Assembly (NCBI GenBank): GCA_004551485.1
Contig: SBLD01000001.1
Location: 502,938-566,937, forward strand
Source: Billgrantia azerbaijanica
GTDB taxonomy: Bacteria; Pseudomonadota; Gammaproteobacteria; Pseudomonadales; Halomonadaceae
Reading direction: 5' to 3'
Length of the DNA stretch: 64,000 nt
Under the pieces are notes generated by a model. That model did no database searches and had not been told where the DNA came from. It saw only the letters and a list, made by a program, of their open reading frames with translations. Below, in pieces: positions 9,145-19,859 of this stretch. Position 1 is the first letter of the stretch; each line of letters begins with the position of its first letter. Both the position numbers and the translations under genes were made by a program.

Positions 9145-9732
9145 GTGACAGCGTTCGAGTGGCAACTGGCGTGGCTGATGGCGCTGGGCTACCTCAGCGG
9201 TTCCTGGCTGGGCGCGCTCAGCGTGTGCCGGCTGGCGGGCGTGGGCAGTCCATGCCAGGCGGGTTCCGGCAATCCCGGTTTCTCCAACGTGCTGCGCCTG
9301 CATGGGCCGCGCCTGGCGCTCGCCACCCTGCTGGTGGATGTCGTCAAGGGCATGCCGGTGCTGGCGCTCGCCGTGGCGCTGGGCTTGCCGCCCTGGGCGC
9401 AGGGGCTGGTGGGGCTTGCCGTGCTGCTCGGCCACAGCTACCCGGTGTGGCACCGCTTTCGCGGCGGCAAGGGGGTGGCCAGCGCCTTCGGCGTGATGCT
9501 CCTGCTCATGCCCGGGGTGGCGATCGCCTGCGCGCTGCTGTGGCTGCTGACCGCCTGGCGGCTGCGCACCGCGGCGCTGGCTTCGCTGGCCAGCGCCGGC
9601 CTGGCGCCGGTGGCCAGCCTGTGGCTGGCGCCGGAGTACGTCACGGTGGTGCTCGCCTTCACGGCGCTGGTGCTGGTGCGTCACCTGCTCAATATCCGCC
9701 GCTTGCGCCACGGCGACGAGCACGTCCTCTGA
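9145..9732 (+). CDS. plsY: Glycerol-3-phosphate acyltransferase PlsY
   Basis: An integral membrane enzyme that acylates glycerol-3-phosphate with acyl-phosphate, the first step of phospholipid synthesis. The 195-residue protein has about five hydrophobic segments. It shows motif 1 (AGSGNPGFSNVLR, phosphate binding) and motif 2 (GHSYPVWHRFRGGKGVA). The start is taken as GTG 9145, preceded by GAGAGGCAAGGGAG; an ATG at 9073 in frame would add a 24-residue polar leader not expected in PlsY. The partner plsX is not in the window. The gene is convergent with tsaD. Confidence 0.93.
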   Translation: MTAFEWQLAWLMALGYLSGSWLGALSVCRLAGVGSPCQAGSGNPGFSNVLRLHGPRLALATLLVDVVKGMPVLALAVALGLPPWAQGLVGLAVLLGHSYPVWHRFRGGKGVASAFGVMLLLMPGVAIACALLWLLTAWRLRTAALASLASAGLAPVASLWLAPEYVTVVLAFTALVLVRHLLNIRRLRHGDEHVL

Positions 9733-9774
9733 ATTCGCGGCTATCCAGAGGGCAGGTTCTCGTGGAGGCACCAT

Positions 9775-10812
9775 TCAAGCGCCGGCCGGTGCCTCGAGGG
9801 TCTCCATCGGCCAACGCGGCACCGCCCGCATGATACCGGTCTCGTCGCGCTCGCCGGCCAGCAGGCGTTGGGCTCCCACATAGGCGATCATCGCGCCGTT
9901 GTCGGTGCAGAAGCGCCCGCGCGGGTAGTAGACGCGGGCGCCGCGCTTGTCGGTCTCGCGCTCGAGGCGCTCGCGCAGCCGCGCGTTGGCGCTCACCCCG
10001 CCGGCCACCACCAGCCGCTTGAGGCCGGTGTCGTCCAGGGCGCGGCGGCACTTGATCACCAGGGTGTCGACCACCGCCTCCTCGAAGGCGCGGGCCACGT
10101 CGGCGCGCGCCTGCTCGTCCAGCGCGCCGTCGGCCTCGAGCTCGCGGATCGCCGTCAGGGTGTGGGTCTTGAGCCCGGAGAAGCTGAAGTCCAGCCCGGG
10201 GCGGTCGGTCATGGGCCGCGGGAAGCGCATCCGCCCCGGGTCGCCGCGCTCGGCGAGCCGCGCCACGTGCGGGCCGCCGGGGTAGTCGAGGCCAAGCATC
10301 TTGGCCGCTTTGTCGAAGGCCTCGCCGGCGGCATCGTCCACCGACTCGCCGAGCAGCCGGTAGCGCCCCAGCCCCTGCACCTCGACGAGCTGGGTGTGTC
10401 CGCCGGACACCAGCAACGCCGCGAAGGGGAACTCGGGACGCTCCGCCTCCAGCATGGGGGCGAGCAGGTGGCCCTCCATGTGGTGGACGCCGAGCACCGG
10501 AATGCCCAGCGCGCGGGCCATGCCGTGCGCGGTGGCCGCGCCCACCATCAGTGCACCCACCAGCCCAGGGCCGGCGGTGTAGGCGATGGCGTCGAGCTGG
10601 CGGCGCTCCAGGCCGGCGTCGTCGAGCACCTGCTGGATCAGCGGCAGCAGCCGGCGCGTATGGTCGCGCGAGGCGAGTTCGGGCACTACGCCGCCGTACT
10701 CGGCGTGCATGGCCACCTGGCTGTAGAGCGCATCGGCGGTGAGGCCGCGCTCGGTGTCATAGAGGGCGACGCCGGTCTCGTCGCAGGAGGTTTCGATCCC
10801 GAGGACTCGCAT
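9775..10812 (-). CDS. tsaD: tRNA N6-threonylcarbamoyladenosine transferase subunit TsaD
   Basis: TsaD (formerly Gcp) transfers the threonylcarbamoyl group to A37 of ANN-decoding tRNAs in the TsaBDE complex. The 345-residue product starts [19 protein letters not shown] and has the metal-binding [11 protein letters not shown] motif. The ASKHA-fold blocks [32 protein letters not shown] and [14 protein letters not shown] are all present. The ATG at 10812 is chosen because homology begins there; the frame is open further upstream. It is divergent from rpsU, the usual arrangement in gammaproteobacteria. Confidence 0.96.
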   Translation of the reverse strand: MRVLGIETSCDETGVALYDTERGLTADALYSQVAMHAEYGGVVPELASRDHTRRLLPLIQQVLDDAGLERRQLDAIAYTAGPGLVGALMVGAATAHGMARALGIPVLGVHHMEGHLLAPMLEAERPEFPFAALLVSGGHTQLVEVQGLGRYRLLGESVDDAAGEAFDKAAKMLGLDYPGGPHVARLAERGDPGRMRFPRPMTDRPGLDFSFSGLKTHTLTAIRELEADGALDEQARADVARAFEEAVVDTLVIKCRRALDDTGLKRLVVAGGVSANARLRERLERETDKRGARVYYPRGRFCTDNGAMIAYVGAQRLLAGERDETGIMRAVPRWPMETLEAPAGA

Positions 10813-10900
10813 GGAACGCTCTCGCGCTAGTGGTAGGGGGCGCATTCTAGCAAATCGCACGCGCCCGGGTCTGCCGCAGGCATTGCCCGCGGCGGTGGCA

Positions 10901-10930
10901 TTTGCAAAGCGGGGGGGTGGCGACTAGAAT
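10901..10930 (+). promoter_or_regulatory. Candidate sigma70 promoter of rpsU-dnaG-rpoD
   Basis: TTTGCA (10901-10906) and TAGAAT (10925-10930) are separated by 18 bases upstream of rpsU in the tsaD/rpsU divergent region. A GGGGGGG run lies in the spacer. This leaves an untranslated leader of roughly 160 bases. The call is based on pattern only. Confidence 0.55.
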
Positions 10931-11098
10931 ACTGTGCGCTGTAACACTGGGTCGTGCATCCAGTGGGCATCTCCACCATCGCCGGAACCTCGGCGGCCGG
11001 GCATTGCCGAACGAAATGGGCAAGGCCGGGCGGGGGGTGTCCGGTGAGGGTGTGCGTACAAACCGAACTCCAGAATCCTTAAGGTAGGTGAGTGCTTA

Positions 11099-11314
11099 AT
11101 GCCTTCTGTCAAAGTACGTGATAACGAGCCGTTTGACGTCGCTCTGCGCCGCTTCAAGCGTTCCTGCGAAAAAGCCGGCATTCTGTCCGAGGTTCGCCGT
11201 CGCGAGCACTACGAGAAGCCGACCGCAGAACGCAAGCGCAAGGCGGCTGCCGCGGTCAAGCGTCACGCCAAGAAGCTCCAGCGCGAGCGCAAGCGTTTCG
11301 AACGGCTCTATTGA
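11099..11314 (+). CDS. rpsU: 30S ribosomal protein S21
   Basis: A 71-residue basic protein of the small subunit platform near the anti-Shine-Dalgarno. The sequence [21 protein letters not shown], then [18 protein letters not shown] and the Lys/Arg-rich C-terminal helix, is nearly invariant in gammaproteobacteria. TAAGGT-AGGTGAG precedes the start, close to the full anti-SD complement. It is the first gene of the macromolecular synthesis operon, followed by a terminator hairpin and dnaG. Confidence 0.98.
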   Translation: MPSVKVRDNEPFDVALRRFKRSCEKAGILSEVRRREHYEKPTAERKRKAAAAVKRHAKKLQRERKRFERLY

Positions 11315-11372
11315 TCCGTACTGTGGAGGGGTTTCGGCGCACTGCGTCGACCGCTCCGGAAGGATGAACGAG

Positions 11373-11401
11373 CGGCCGCCGTCGGGTGGCCGTTTGTTTT
11401 T
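11373..11401 (+). terminator. Intercistronic terminator/attenuator between rpsU and dnaG
   Basis: CGGCCGCC (11373-11380) pairs with GGTGGCCG (11385-11392), eight base pairs including one G-U, around a GTCG loop. TTTGTTTTT (11393-11401) follows. It sits 59 bases after the rpsU stop. A terminator at this place is known in the E. coli operon, where it keeps primase expression far below S21. Confidence 0.85.
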
Positions 11402-11477
11402 CCGCTCGGCGCGACCGCCGCGCTGAGCCCGCCGCGTCCCGTCCCCGCCAGCCCGCTCACGAATTGGCGACACCAGC

Positions 11478-13286
11478 ATGGCCGGTCAGATTCCGCAGCG
11501 CTTCATCGATGATCTCCTGGCCCGCGTCGACGTGGTCGAGGTGGTCGGCGAGCGGGTGACGCTCAAGAAGGCCGGGCGCAACCACTCGGGACTGTGTCCC
11601 TTCCATCAGGAGAAGACGCCCTCGTTCACCGTCAGCGCCGACAAGCAGTTCTACCACTGCTTCGGCTGCGGTGCGCATGGCAACGCCCTGCGCTTCCTGA
11701 TGGAGTACGACCGCCTGTCGTTTCCCGAGGCGGTGGAGCAGTTGGCCGGGCGGCTGGGCCTCGAGGTGCCGCGGGAGGGCGCCGACGACCCGCGTGCCCA
11801 GGCGCGCGAGCGCAAGCGCCGCGAGGGCGTCAACCTGCTGGAGCTGGCGGCGAGCTTCTTCCGCGAGCGGCTCAAGATGCCCGAGGGCCAGGCGGCGCGC
11901 GACTACCTGACGGGCCGCGGGCTCTCGCCGGAGGTGCTGGCCGACTTCGGTATCGGCTATGCGCCGCACGACTGGGAGGCGCTCAAGCGCCACCTCGGCG
12001 AGCGCGGCATACCCGAGTCGGTGCAGGTGGAGTACGGCCTGCTGGTGCTCCGCGAGGAGAGCGGCCGCACCTACGATCGCTTCCGCGACCGGGTGGTGTT
12101 TCCGATCCGCGATGTTCGCGGGCGCACCATCGCCTTCGGCGGCCGGGTGCTGGGCGACGCCAAGCCCAAGTACCTGAACTCGCCCGAGACGCCGGTGTTC
12201 CACAAGGGGCGCGAGCTCTACGGCCTCTTCGAGGCGCGTCAGGCCAATGCTCGCCTGGAGCGGCTGGTGCTCGTCGAGGGCTACATGGACGTGGTGGCGC
12301 TGGCCCAGTTCGGCATCCGCAACGCCGTGGCGACGCTGGGTACGTCGACCAGCGAGGAACACCTTGCCCGGCTGTTCCGGCTGGTCGACGAGGTGGTGTT
12401 CTGTTTCGACGGCGACCGGGCCGGCCGCCAGGCGGCGGCGCGGGCGCTCGAGACGGCGCTGCCGCTGATGATCGACGGCCGCCAGGCGCGCTTCCTGTTC
12501 CTGCCAGAAGGCGAGGACCCGGACAGCCTGGTGCGCCGCGAGGGGCCGGAGGCCTTCACGGACCGCATCACCTGTGCCAGCCCGCTGTCGGAGTTCCTCT
12601 TCGACCAGGCGGCGCGCGGGCGCGACCTGGTGCGCATCGAGGACCGCGAGCGCTACGCGAGTCAGGTGCTGGCGGCCATTGGCAGGCTGCCGGAGGGCGT
12701 GCTCAAGACGCTGCTGCTCGGCGAACTCTCGCGGCGCACCGGGGTCGATGAGTCACGCTTCGCGGCGCTGATGGGGCGTGGCGTGGGCGAGCGCGATGCC
12801 GCCCCCGCACCGACCGCCGAGCCGCCCGTCACGGCGCCGCCCGCGTCGGCGCCGGTGGCCGAGACGGCGCTCGGGCCTGTGGCGCGTATCCTGCAGCTGC
12901 TGGTGCACGAGCCGGCGCTGGTGGAGCGGCTGCCCGCCGACGAGGCGTGGCTGCCCGAGGGGGAGGGCGACGCCGCGCTGTGCCGTGAGGTGGTGCGCCT
13001 GCTGCGGGCCGGGCGCTACCGCAGCTCGCAGGTGCTGCTGGCGCACTTTCACGGCAGCGAGCCGGGGCAGCGGCTGACGGCGCTGGTGCGCCGCGAGCTG
13101 TTGATTCCACGCGAGGCACGCAGGGCCGAACTCGACGGCTTGGTCGAGCACTTGGGGCGGCGCCTGCGCCGCCAGTCGCCCCAGGAGGAGTTCGAGGCGC
13201 TGCTGGCGCGCGAGCGCGGCGGCGAGCGCCTGTCGCGGGAGGCACGGCAGCGGCTTATGGAGCTGCTGCACGAATTGAAGGCGTAG
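11478..13286 (+). CDS. dnaG: DNA primase
   Basis: DnaG synthesises RNA primers at the replication fork. The 602-residue protein has the N-terminal zinc-binding domain (CPFHQEKTPSF, then FYHCFGCGAHG, a Cys-His-Cys-Cys set at about residues 39-64). The RNA polymerase domain with TOPRIM motifs follows: LVEGYMDVVAL, TLGTSTSEEH and FCFDGDRAGRQAA. After a Pro/Ala-rich linker (about residues 437-460, PAPTAEPPVTAPPASAPVAE) comes the C-terminal DnaB-interacting helical domain. Expression is probably limited by the upstream terminator. Confidence 0.97.
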   Translation: MAGQIPQRFIDDLLARVDVVEVVGERVTLKKAGRNHSGLCPFHQEKTPSFTVSADKQFYHCFGCGAHGNALRFLMEYDRLSFPEAVEQLAGRLGLEVPREGADDPRAQARERKRREGVNLLELAASFFRERLKMPEGQAARDYLTGRGLSPEVLADFGIGYAPHDWEALKRHLGERGIPESVQVEYGLLVLREESGRTYDRFRDRVVFPIRDVRGRTIAFGGRVLGDAKPKYLNSPETPVFHKGRELYGLFEARQANARLERLVLVEGYMDVVALAQFGIRNAVATLGTSTSEEHLARLFRLVDEVVFCFDGDRAGRQAAARALETALPLMIDGRQARFLFLPEGEDPDSLVRREGPEAFTDRITCASPLSEFLFDQAARGRDLVRIEDRERYASQVLAAIGRLPEGVLKTLLLGELSRRTGVDESRFAALMGRGVGERDAAPAPTAEPPVTAPPASAPVAETALGPVARILQLLVHEPALVERLPADEAWLPEGEGDAALCREVVRLLRAGRYRSSQVLLAHFHGSEPGQRLTALVRRELLIPREARRAELDGLVEHLGRRLRRQSPQEEFEALLARERGGERLSREARQRLMELLHELKA

Positions 13287-13438
13287 CCGGAAACGACCGG
13301 AAGTTGGCGCAAGGGTTGAAATTTCTCCTACCATCACCAAATAGAGGGTAGCACCCGGCGCCAGCATAACCGAACAACCTAACACACCTGAGCTGACGAG
13401 CAAATGGGCCGAACTGGCGGGATGGCACACTTTCCCGT

Positions 13439-13444
13439 TATACT
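13439..13444 (+). promoter_or_regulatory. Candidate -10 element for rpoD
   Basis: TATACT at 13439-13444 in the 230-base dnaG-rpoD interval, with only a weak CTGGCG (13415-13420) at -35 spacing of 18. A GTTGAAA at 13315-13321 further upstream could be half of a heat-shock promoter, as found before rpoD in E. coli, but no convincing CCCAT partner was seen. Confidence 0.4.
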
Positions 13445-13516
13445 GTTCGGCTTGATGAGTTTTCTCCGCCCCAGCGCTACAGGTGCTTCATTCTTCTTCG
13501 TCGAGATAGGGTTTCT

Positions 13517-15361
<1,845 letters not shown>

Positions 15362-15391
15362 CGCCGCGCGCTTGCGCGCCTGTAACCCTCG

Positions 15392-15422
15392 CGACGCCCA
15401 CCGCCCTTGGCGGTGGGCGTCG
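15392..15422. terminator. Hairpin terminator after rpoD
   Basis: A perfect 14-bp stem: 15392-15405 pairs with 15409-15422 around CTT, beginning 31 bases after the rpoD stop. The T-tract is poor, so efficiency is uncertain. It lies between convergent rpoD and the LysR gene and may act in both directions. Confidence 0.65.
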
Positions 15423-15481
15423 TCGTTGGAGGTATCACAGCGCACGGGAGGCGCTAGATCGATGCGATCAGGGCGCCGCTC

Positions 15482-16411
15482 TCAGGCCGCTACGCCCTGG
15501 TCGCGGTCGACCTCCTCGACGATCCAGTCGTGGACGGCGGCGACGCGGCGGTCGTCCAGGGCGCCGGTGGGGTAGACGATGCCGTAGCGCTTGCCGGTGG
15601 CCACCCGTTCCGCGAAGGGGCTGATCAGGGCGCCGGTGCGAAGTTCGTCGGTGAGCAGCGCCTGGCGGGCGATGGCCACCCCCATGCCGGCGATGGCCGC
15701 CTCCTGGGCGAGGCGGTGGCGGTTGAAGGTGTAGCCGCGGCGCACGTTGATCGGTTCGGCGCCGACCGCCTGCAGGTAGTGCTCCCACTGCGCATAGGGT
15801 TGGCCGCCGCGCCAGGCGGTGACGTCGTGGAGCAGCGGGTACCAGGCGAGATCCGCCGGGCGCGAGAGCGGCGGGCGGCGGCGCAGCAGCGAGGGTGCGC
15901 AGACCGGGAAGATCACCTCCTCCATCAGCGGCGTGATGGCCAGGCCCGGGTAGTGGCCGTCTCCCAGGTCGATGGCCAGGTCGAAGTCGCCCTCGCGCAG
16001 CGACAGGCTGCTGTCCTCGGCGATCACCTGCAGTTCGATGTCGGGAAAGCGTGCCTGCAGGCGTGGCAGGCGCGGCATCAGCCACAGGCTGAGGAAGGCC
16101 GGTACGCTGCGCAGCCGCAGGACGCCGCTCATCACGCCGCTGCGCAGGCGTTTCACCTCCGTGCCCACCGACTGGTAGGCCTCCTCGACCACGACGGCCA
16201 GTCGCCGCCCCTCCTCGGTCAGCTCCAGACGTCGCGGCAGGCGGCGGAACAGCTTGAAGCCGAGCCGCGACTCCAGCTGCTTGATCTGTTGGCTGACGGC
16301 GCCGGTGGTGACGTGCAGCTCCTCGGCGGCGCGGGTGAAGGAGAGCAGCCGGGCGCTGACCGCGAAGACCTTCAGCCAGGCGTGGGTCTGGGCGTGGAGC
16401 AGTCGACTCAT
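15482..16411 (-). CDS. LysR-family transcriptional regulator (GcvA/DsdC-like)
   Basis: A 309-residue LysR regulator. The N-terminal winged helix-turn-helix is clear (FAVSARLLSFTRAAEELHVTTGAVSQQIKQLESRLGFKLF). An effector-binding domain follows, with RSVPAFLSLWLMPRLPRLQARFPDIEL typical of the GcvA-like branch. It is divergent from the L-serine dehydratase gene with a 178-base shared promoter region, the standard layout for a LysR regulator controlling its neighbour. Control of serine catabolism is therefore the best inference, with serine or a related amino acid as possible effector. Confidence 0.88.
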   Translation of the reverse strand: MSRLLHAQTHAWLKVFAVSARLLSFTRAAEELHVTTGAVSQQIKQLESRLGFKLFRRLPRRLELTEEGRRLAVVVEEAYQSVGTEVKRLRSGVMSGVLRLRSVPAFLSLWLMPRLPRLQARFPDIELQVIAEDSSLSLREGDFDLAIDLGDGHYPGLAITPLMEEVIFPVCAPSLLRRRPPLSRPADLAWYPLLHDVTAWRGGQPYAQWEHYLQAVGAEPINVRRGYTFNRHRLAQEAAIAGMGVAIARQALLTDELRTGALISPFAERVATGKRYGIVYPTGALDDRRVAAVHDWIVEEVDRDQGVAA

Positions 16412-16589
16412 GCTTTAGTCATTCTATATCTCGGGGAAGATATTTTCGTTTGTTCCGCAGCGGGGACGCCTCCAACATAGGGTCAACGATGGCCGGATGG
16501 CAAGCCTGTTTAGTATGGCTCATGTATCAGCGGCCGAACGCGAACAACAGCAAGACTCGGCAGCGCCGACCCCAATGAGGTGATCTTCC

Positions 16590-17969
16590 ATGGCAATCAG
16601 TGTCTTCGATCTGTTCAAGATCGGTATCGGCCCCTCCAGCTCGCACACCGTGGGGCCCATGCGGGCCGCTTTCGACTTCGTGCAGGCGCTGCGCGAGAAG
16701 GAGTTGCTCGAGCGCGTCGCCCGGGTCGAGGTGCAGCTCTACGGCTCGCTCAGCGCTACCGGCAAGGGCCACGGCACCGATCGCGCCGCCATCATGGGGT
16801 TGATGGGCGAGCGCCCCGACGAGATCGACCCGGCGATCGTCTCACCCTGTCTCGAGGAGCTGCTGGAGTCGAGCACCCTGCTGCTCGACGGGCGCCTGGC
16901 GATTCCCTTCCTGTGGGCCCGCGACATGCAGTGGCACGACGAGTGCCTGCCCTACCACCCCAATGCCATGACGCTCGTCGCCCATGGTCACAGCGACGAG
17001 CTCTACCGCAATACCTTCTATTCGATCGGCGGTGGCTTCGTGGTCGACGAGGCGCAGGCCGCCCGCGGCGAGCTGGATTCCGACACCACCTCGCTGCCCT
17101 ACGACTTCAACACGGCGGCGGAGCTGATGGCGCTGTGCCGCATGCACGGGCTGCGCATCAGCGAGCTGATGCTCGAGAACGAGAAGGCGTGGCGCAGCGA
17201 GGCCGAGGTGCGCGACGGCCTGTGGGAGATCTGGCAGGCGATGCAGGCCTGTGTCGAGCAGGGCCTGAACGAGGAGGGGGTGCTGCCCGGCGGCCTCAAC
17301 GTGCGGCGTCGTGCCTCGGCCCTGCATCGCCGCCTGCTGGCCGCCGAGGACGACACCAGCCTGATCGCCTCCACCTTCTCGGCGATGGACTGGGTCAACG
17401 TCTATGCGCTGGCGGTCAACGAGGAGAATGCCGCCGGCGGACGCATGGTCACCGCGCCCACCAATGGGGCGGCGGGCATCATCCCGGCCGTGCTGCACTA
17501 CTACATGCACTTCAAGCCGGGCGCCAGCGAGCGCGACGTGGTGGACTTCCTGCTCACCGCCGGCGCAGTAGGCATCCTGTGCAAGAAGAACGCCTCCATC
17601 TCGGGAGCCGAGGTGGGCTGCCAGGGCGAGGTGGGCTCGGCCTGTGCCATGGCCGCCGCCGGGCTCGCCGAGGTGATGGGGGCCAGCGTCGCCCAGGTGG
17701 AGAACGCCGCCGAGATCGGTCTCGAGCACAATCTGGGGCTGACCTGCGACCCCGTCGGTGGGCTGGTGCAGGTGCCCTGCATCGAGCGCAACGCCATCGC
17801 CTCGGTCAAGGCGATCAACGCTGCCCAGATGGCGCTGCGCGGTGATGGCGAGCACTTCGTGTCGCTCGACAAGGTGATCCGCACCATGCGCGACACCGGG
17901 CGCGACATGCAGGAGAAGTACAAGGAGACCTCGCGCGGCGGCCTGGCGGTCAACGCCATCGAGTGCTGA
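16590..17969 (+). CDS. sdaA: L-serine ammonia-lyase, iron-sulfur-dependent, single chain
   Basis: Deaminates L-serine to pyruvate and ammonia using a [4Fe-4S] cluster rather than PLP. The 459-residue protein has the beta domain first ([23 protein letters not shown]) and then the catalytic alpha domain with [16 protein letters not shown]. Cluster cysteines are in [31 protein letters not shown] and [27 protein letters not shown] precedes the start. Expression is probably governed by the divergent LysR gene. A strong terminator follows. Confidence 0.96.
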   Translation: MAISVFDLFKIGIGPSSSHTVGPMRAAFDFVQALREKELLERVARVEVQLYGSLSATGKGHGTDRAAIMGLMGERPDEIDPAIVSPCLEELLESSTLLLDGRLAIPFLWARDMQWHDECLPYHPNAMTLVAHGHSDELYRNTFYSIGGGFVVDEAQAARGELDSDTTSLPYDFNTAAELMALCRMHGLRISELMLENEKAWRSEAEVRDGLWEIWQAMQACVEQGLNEEGVLPGGLNVRRRASALHRRLLAAEDDTSLIASTFSAMDWVNVYALAVNEENAAGGRMVTAPTNGAAGIIPAVLHYYMHFKPGASERDVVDFLLTAGAVGILCKKNASISGAEVGCQGEVGSACAMAAAGLAEVMGASVAQVENAAEIGLEHNLGLTCDPVGGLVQVPCIERNAIASVKAINAAQMALRGDGEHFVSLDKVIRTMRDTGRDMQEKYKETSRGGLAVNAIEC

Positions 17970-18010
17970 GAAGCGAATCCCTTTCAGATCAGCCGCCTAA
18001 CGCTGACCAG

Positions 18011-18042
18011 CGCGACGCCCCGACGGGCGTCGCGTTTTTGTT
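18011..18042 (+). terminator. Intrinsic terminator after sdaA
   Basis: CGCGACGCCC (18011-18020) pairs with GGGCGTCGCG (18025-18034), ten perfect base pairs with a CGAC loop, followed by TTTTTGTTT. This is a textbook rho-independent terminator 41 bases after the stop codon. Confidence 0.93.
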
Positions 18043-18127
18043 TGCAAGCTATTGAAGTCGCTGGCGTCTACGCCATTGGTCGAGTTCGGCGATTCAGCTA
18101 TTGCCCCGTCGTGGCGACTGCTCTAGC

Positions 18128-18141
18128 TTACGTTAACGTAA
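18128..18141. promoter_or_regulatory. 14-bp palindromic operator, LiuR-like, upstream of liv operon
   Basis: TTACGTTAACGTAA is a perfect palindrome about 87 bases before the first ABC gene. From memory it resembles sites of the MerR-family regulator LiuR, which controls branched-chain amino acid degradation and uptake in proteobacteria. The sequence is seen directly; the regulator is inferred, and no liuR gene is in the window. Confidence 0.6.
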
Positions 18142-18227
18142 AGGTTAGAGAGTCCTGAGCCTTCTCTACAACGACAACAACGTCAGCAACGGCGGATCGC
18201 CCCGCGGCGGTCCAGAGAGGACGCCAC

Positions 18228-19001
18228 ATGACCCAGGAGTTCGCACTCGAAACCCGTGGGTTGACCAAGGAGTTTCGCGGCTTCACCGCCGTGGACGACG
18301 TCAACCTGCAGGTCCGGGAAGGACACATCCACGCCTTGATCGGTCCCAACGGGGCCGGCAAGACGACCGTCTTCAACCTCCTCACCAAGTTCCTGCCGCC
18401 GACCCGCGGCGAGATCCTCTATCGCGGCCAGTCGATCACCGGTCTGAAGGCCAACGAGATCGCCCGGCGGGGCCTGGTGCGCTCCTTCCAGATCTCCGCG
18501 GTGTTCGGCCACATGACCGCGCTGGAGAACGTGCGCGTGGCGCTGCAGCGCCCCATCGGCACCTCCTTCCACTTCTGGAAGTCCGAGCGCACCCTCGAGC
18601 CGCTCAACGAGCGGGCCATGGCGTTGCTCGACGAGGTGGGCCTCGCCGACTACGCCGACGTGCTCACCGTGGAGATGCCCTACGGTCGCAAGCGCGCGCT
18701 GGAGGTGGCCACCACCCTGGCCATGAACCCGACGCTGATGCTGCTCGACGAGCCGACCCAGGGCATGGGCGCCGAGGACGTCGACCGCATCGTCGAGCTG
18801 ATCCGTCGCGTGGCCAAGGGCCGCACCGTACTGATGGTGGAACACAACCTCAGCGTGGTCAGCCGGCTGTGCGACCGCATCACCGTGCTGGCCCGCGGCA
18901 GCGTGCTCGCCGAGGGCGACTACGCCGCCGTCTCCGCCGACCCGCGCGTCAAGGAGGCCTACATGGGCAGTGAAGCCGAGGCAGAGGAGGTCGGCGCATG
19001 A
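18228..19001 (+). CDS. livG: Branched-chain amino acid-type ABC transporter, ATP-binding protein (LivG)
   Basis: The 257-residue ATPase subunit of a HAAT-family importer. The Walker A motif GPNGAGKTT is canonical. The signature region is VEMPYGRKRALEVATTLAMNP, with the degenerate LSGG typical of LivG. Walker B is LMLLDEPTQGMG and the switch His lies in VLMVEHNLSVV. Its stop overlaps the livF start (ATGA). It is the first gene of a five-gene operon, livG-livF-binding protein-livH-livM. Substrate is not determined; branched-chain amino acids, urea and short-chain amides are all transported by this family. Confidence 0.9.
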   Translation: MTQEFALETRGLTKEFRGFTAVDDVNLQVREGHIHALIGPNGAGKTTVFNLLTKFLPPTRGEILYRGQSITGLKANEIARRGLVRSFQISAVFGHMTALENVRVALQRPIGTSFHFWKSERTLEPLNERAMALLDEVGLADYADVLTVEMPYGRKRALEVATTLAMNPTLMLLDEPTQGMGAEDVDRIVELIRRVAKGRTVLMVEHNLSVVSRLCDRITVLARGSVLAEGDYAAVSADPRVKEAYMGSEAEAEEVGA

Positions 19002-19750
19002 ACCAGCTTGCCGAACGGCCCCGCGTCACCGACTACCAGGATCACGACGGCGCCGAGATGCTGCGCGTCAGTGACCTGCATGCCTTCTACGGCGAGTCGC
19101 ACATCCTCCACGGCGTGGATCTCGAGGTGAGGCGCGGCGAGCTCGTCACCCTGCTCGGGCGCAACGGCGCCGGACGCAGCACCACCCTCAAGGCGGTCAT
19201 GAACATGGTGGGCCGGCGTACCGGTTCGATCATGATCAACGGCAACGAGACGCTTGCCGTCAAGCCACACCGCATCCCGCGGCTGGGGGTCGGCTACTGC
19301 CCCGAGGAGCGCGGCATCTTCTCGAGCCTCGACGTCGAGGAGAACCTACTGTTGCCGCCCACGGTGCGCTCCGGCGGCCTGTCGATCGACGAGATCTACG
19401 CGATGTTCCCCAACCTCTACGAGCGGCGCCGCAGCCAGGGCACGCGGCTCTCCGGCGGCGAACAGCAGATGCTGGCCATGGCGCGCATCCTGCGTACCGG
19501 CGCGCGGCTGCTGCTGCTCGACGAGATCACCGAGGGGCTGGCCCCGGTCATCGTCCAGGCCCTCGGCGAGGTGCTGGTCAAGCTCAAGGCGCGCGGCATG
19601 ACCATCGTGCTGGTGGAGCAGAACTTCCGCTTCGCCGCGCCGCTGGCCGACCGCCACTACGTGATGGAGCACGGCCGCATCATCGAGGAGATCTCGGCGG
19701 CCGAGCTGCCGTCGCGCCGCGACCATCTTCACTCGCTGCTGGGGGTCTGA
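18998..19750 (+). CDS. livF: Branched-chain amino acid-type ABC transporter, ATP-binding protein (LivF) with Arg in Walker A
   Basis: The 250-residue second ATPase of the operon. It has the LivF-specific GYCPEERGIFSSLDVEENLLLP, the signature RLSGGEQQMLAMARIL, Walker B LLLLDEITEGLAP and switch His region VLVEQNFRFA. The Walker A motif reads GRNGAGRST, so the phosphate-binding lysine is replaced by Arg60 (codon CGC at 19175-19177). The partner LivG keeps its lysine. Similar Arg variants may occur in some LivF lineages, so loss of ATP hydrolysis cannot be assumed. Confidence 0.9.
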   Translation: MNQLAERPRVTDYQDHDGAEMLRVSDLHAFYGESHILHGVDLEVRRGELVTLLGRNGAGRSTTLKAVMNMVGRRTGSIMINGNETLAVKPHRIPRLGVGYCPEERGIFSSLDVEENLLLPPTVRSGGLSIDEIYAMFPNLYERRRSQGTRLSGGEQQMLAMARILRTGARLLLLDEITEGLAPVIVQALGEVLVKLKARGMTIVLVEQNFRFAAPLADRHYVMEHGRIIEEISAAELPSRRDHLHSLLGV

Positions 19751-19859
19751 GCAGCCTCGCCCCCGGCATGGGCGCCGCGCGCGGCGTGGCGCTCTTCCAC
19801 CACCACTGCCACGACGTCAGTCACAACAACAACAGCCCTTCGGGGCCGAGGAGACGATA

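Noticed and set aside
13315-13345. Heat-shock (sigma32) promoter before rpoD
   Set aside because: GTTGAAA fits a -35 box, but no convincing CCCAT-type -10 lies at the right distance.
16580-17845. 421-residue plus-strand frame overlapping sdaA
   Set aside because: Arg-rich third-position shadow of sdaA in another frame.
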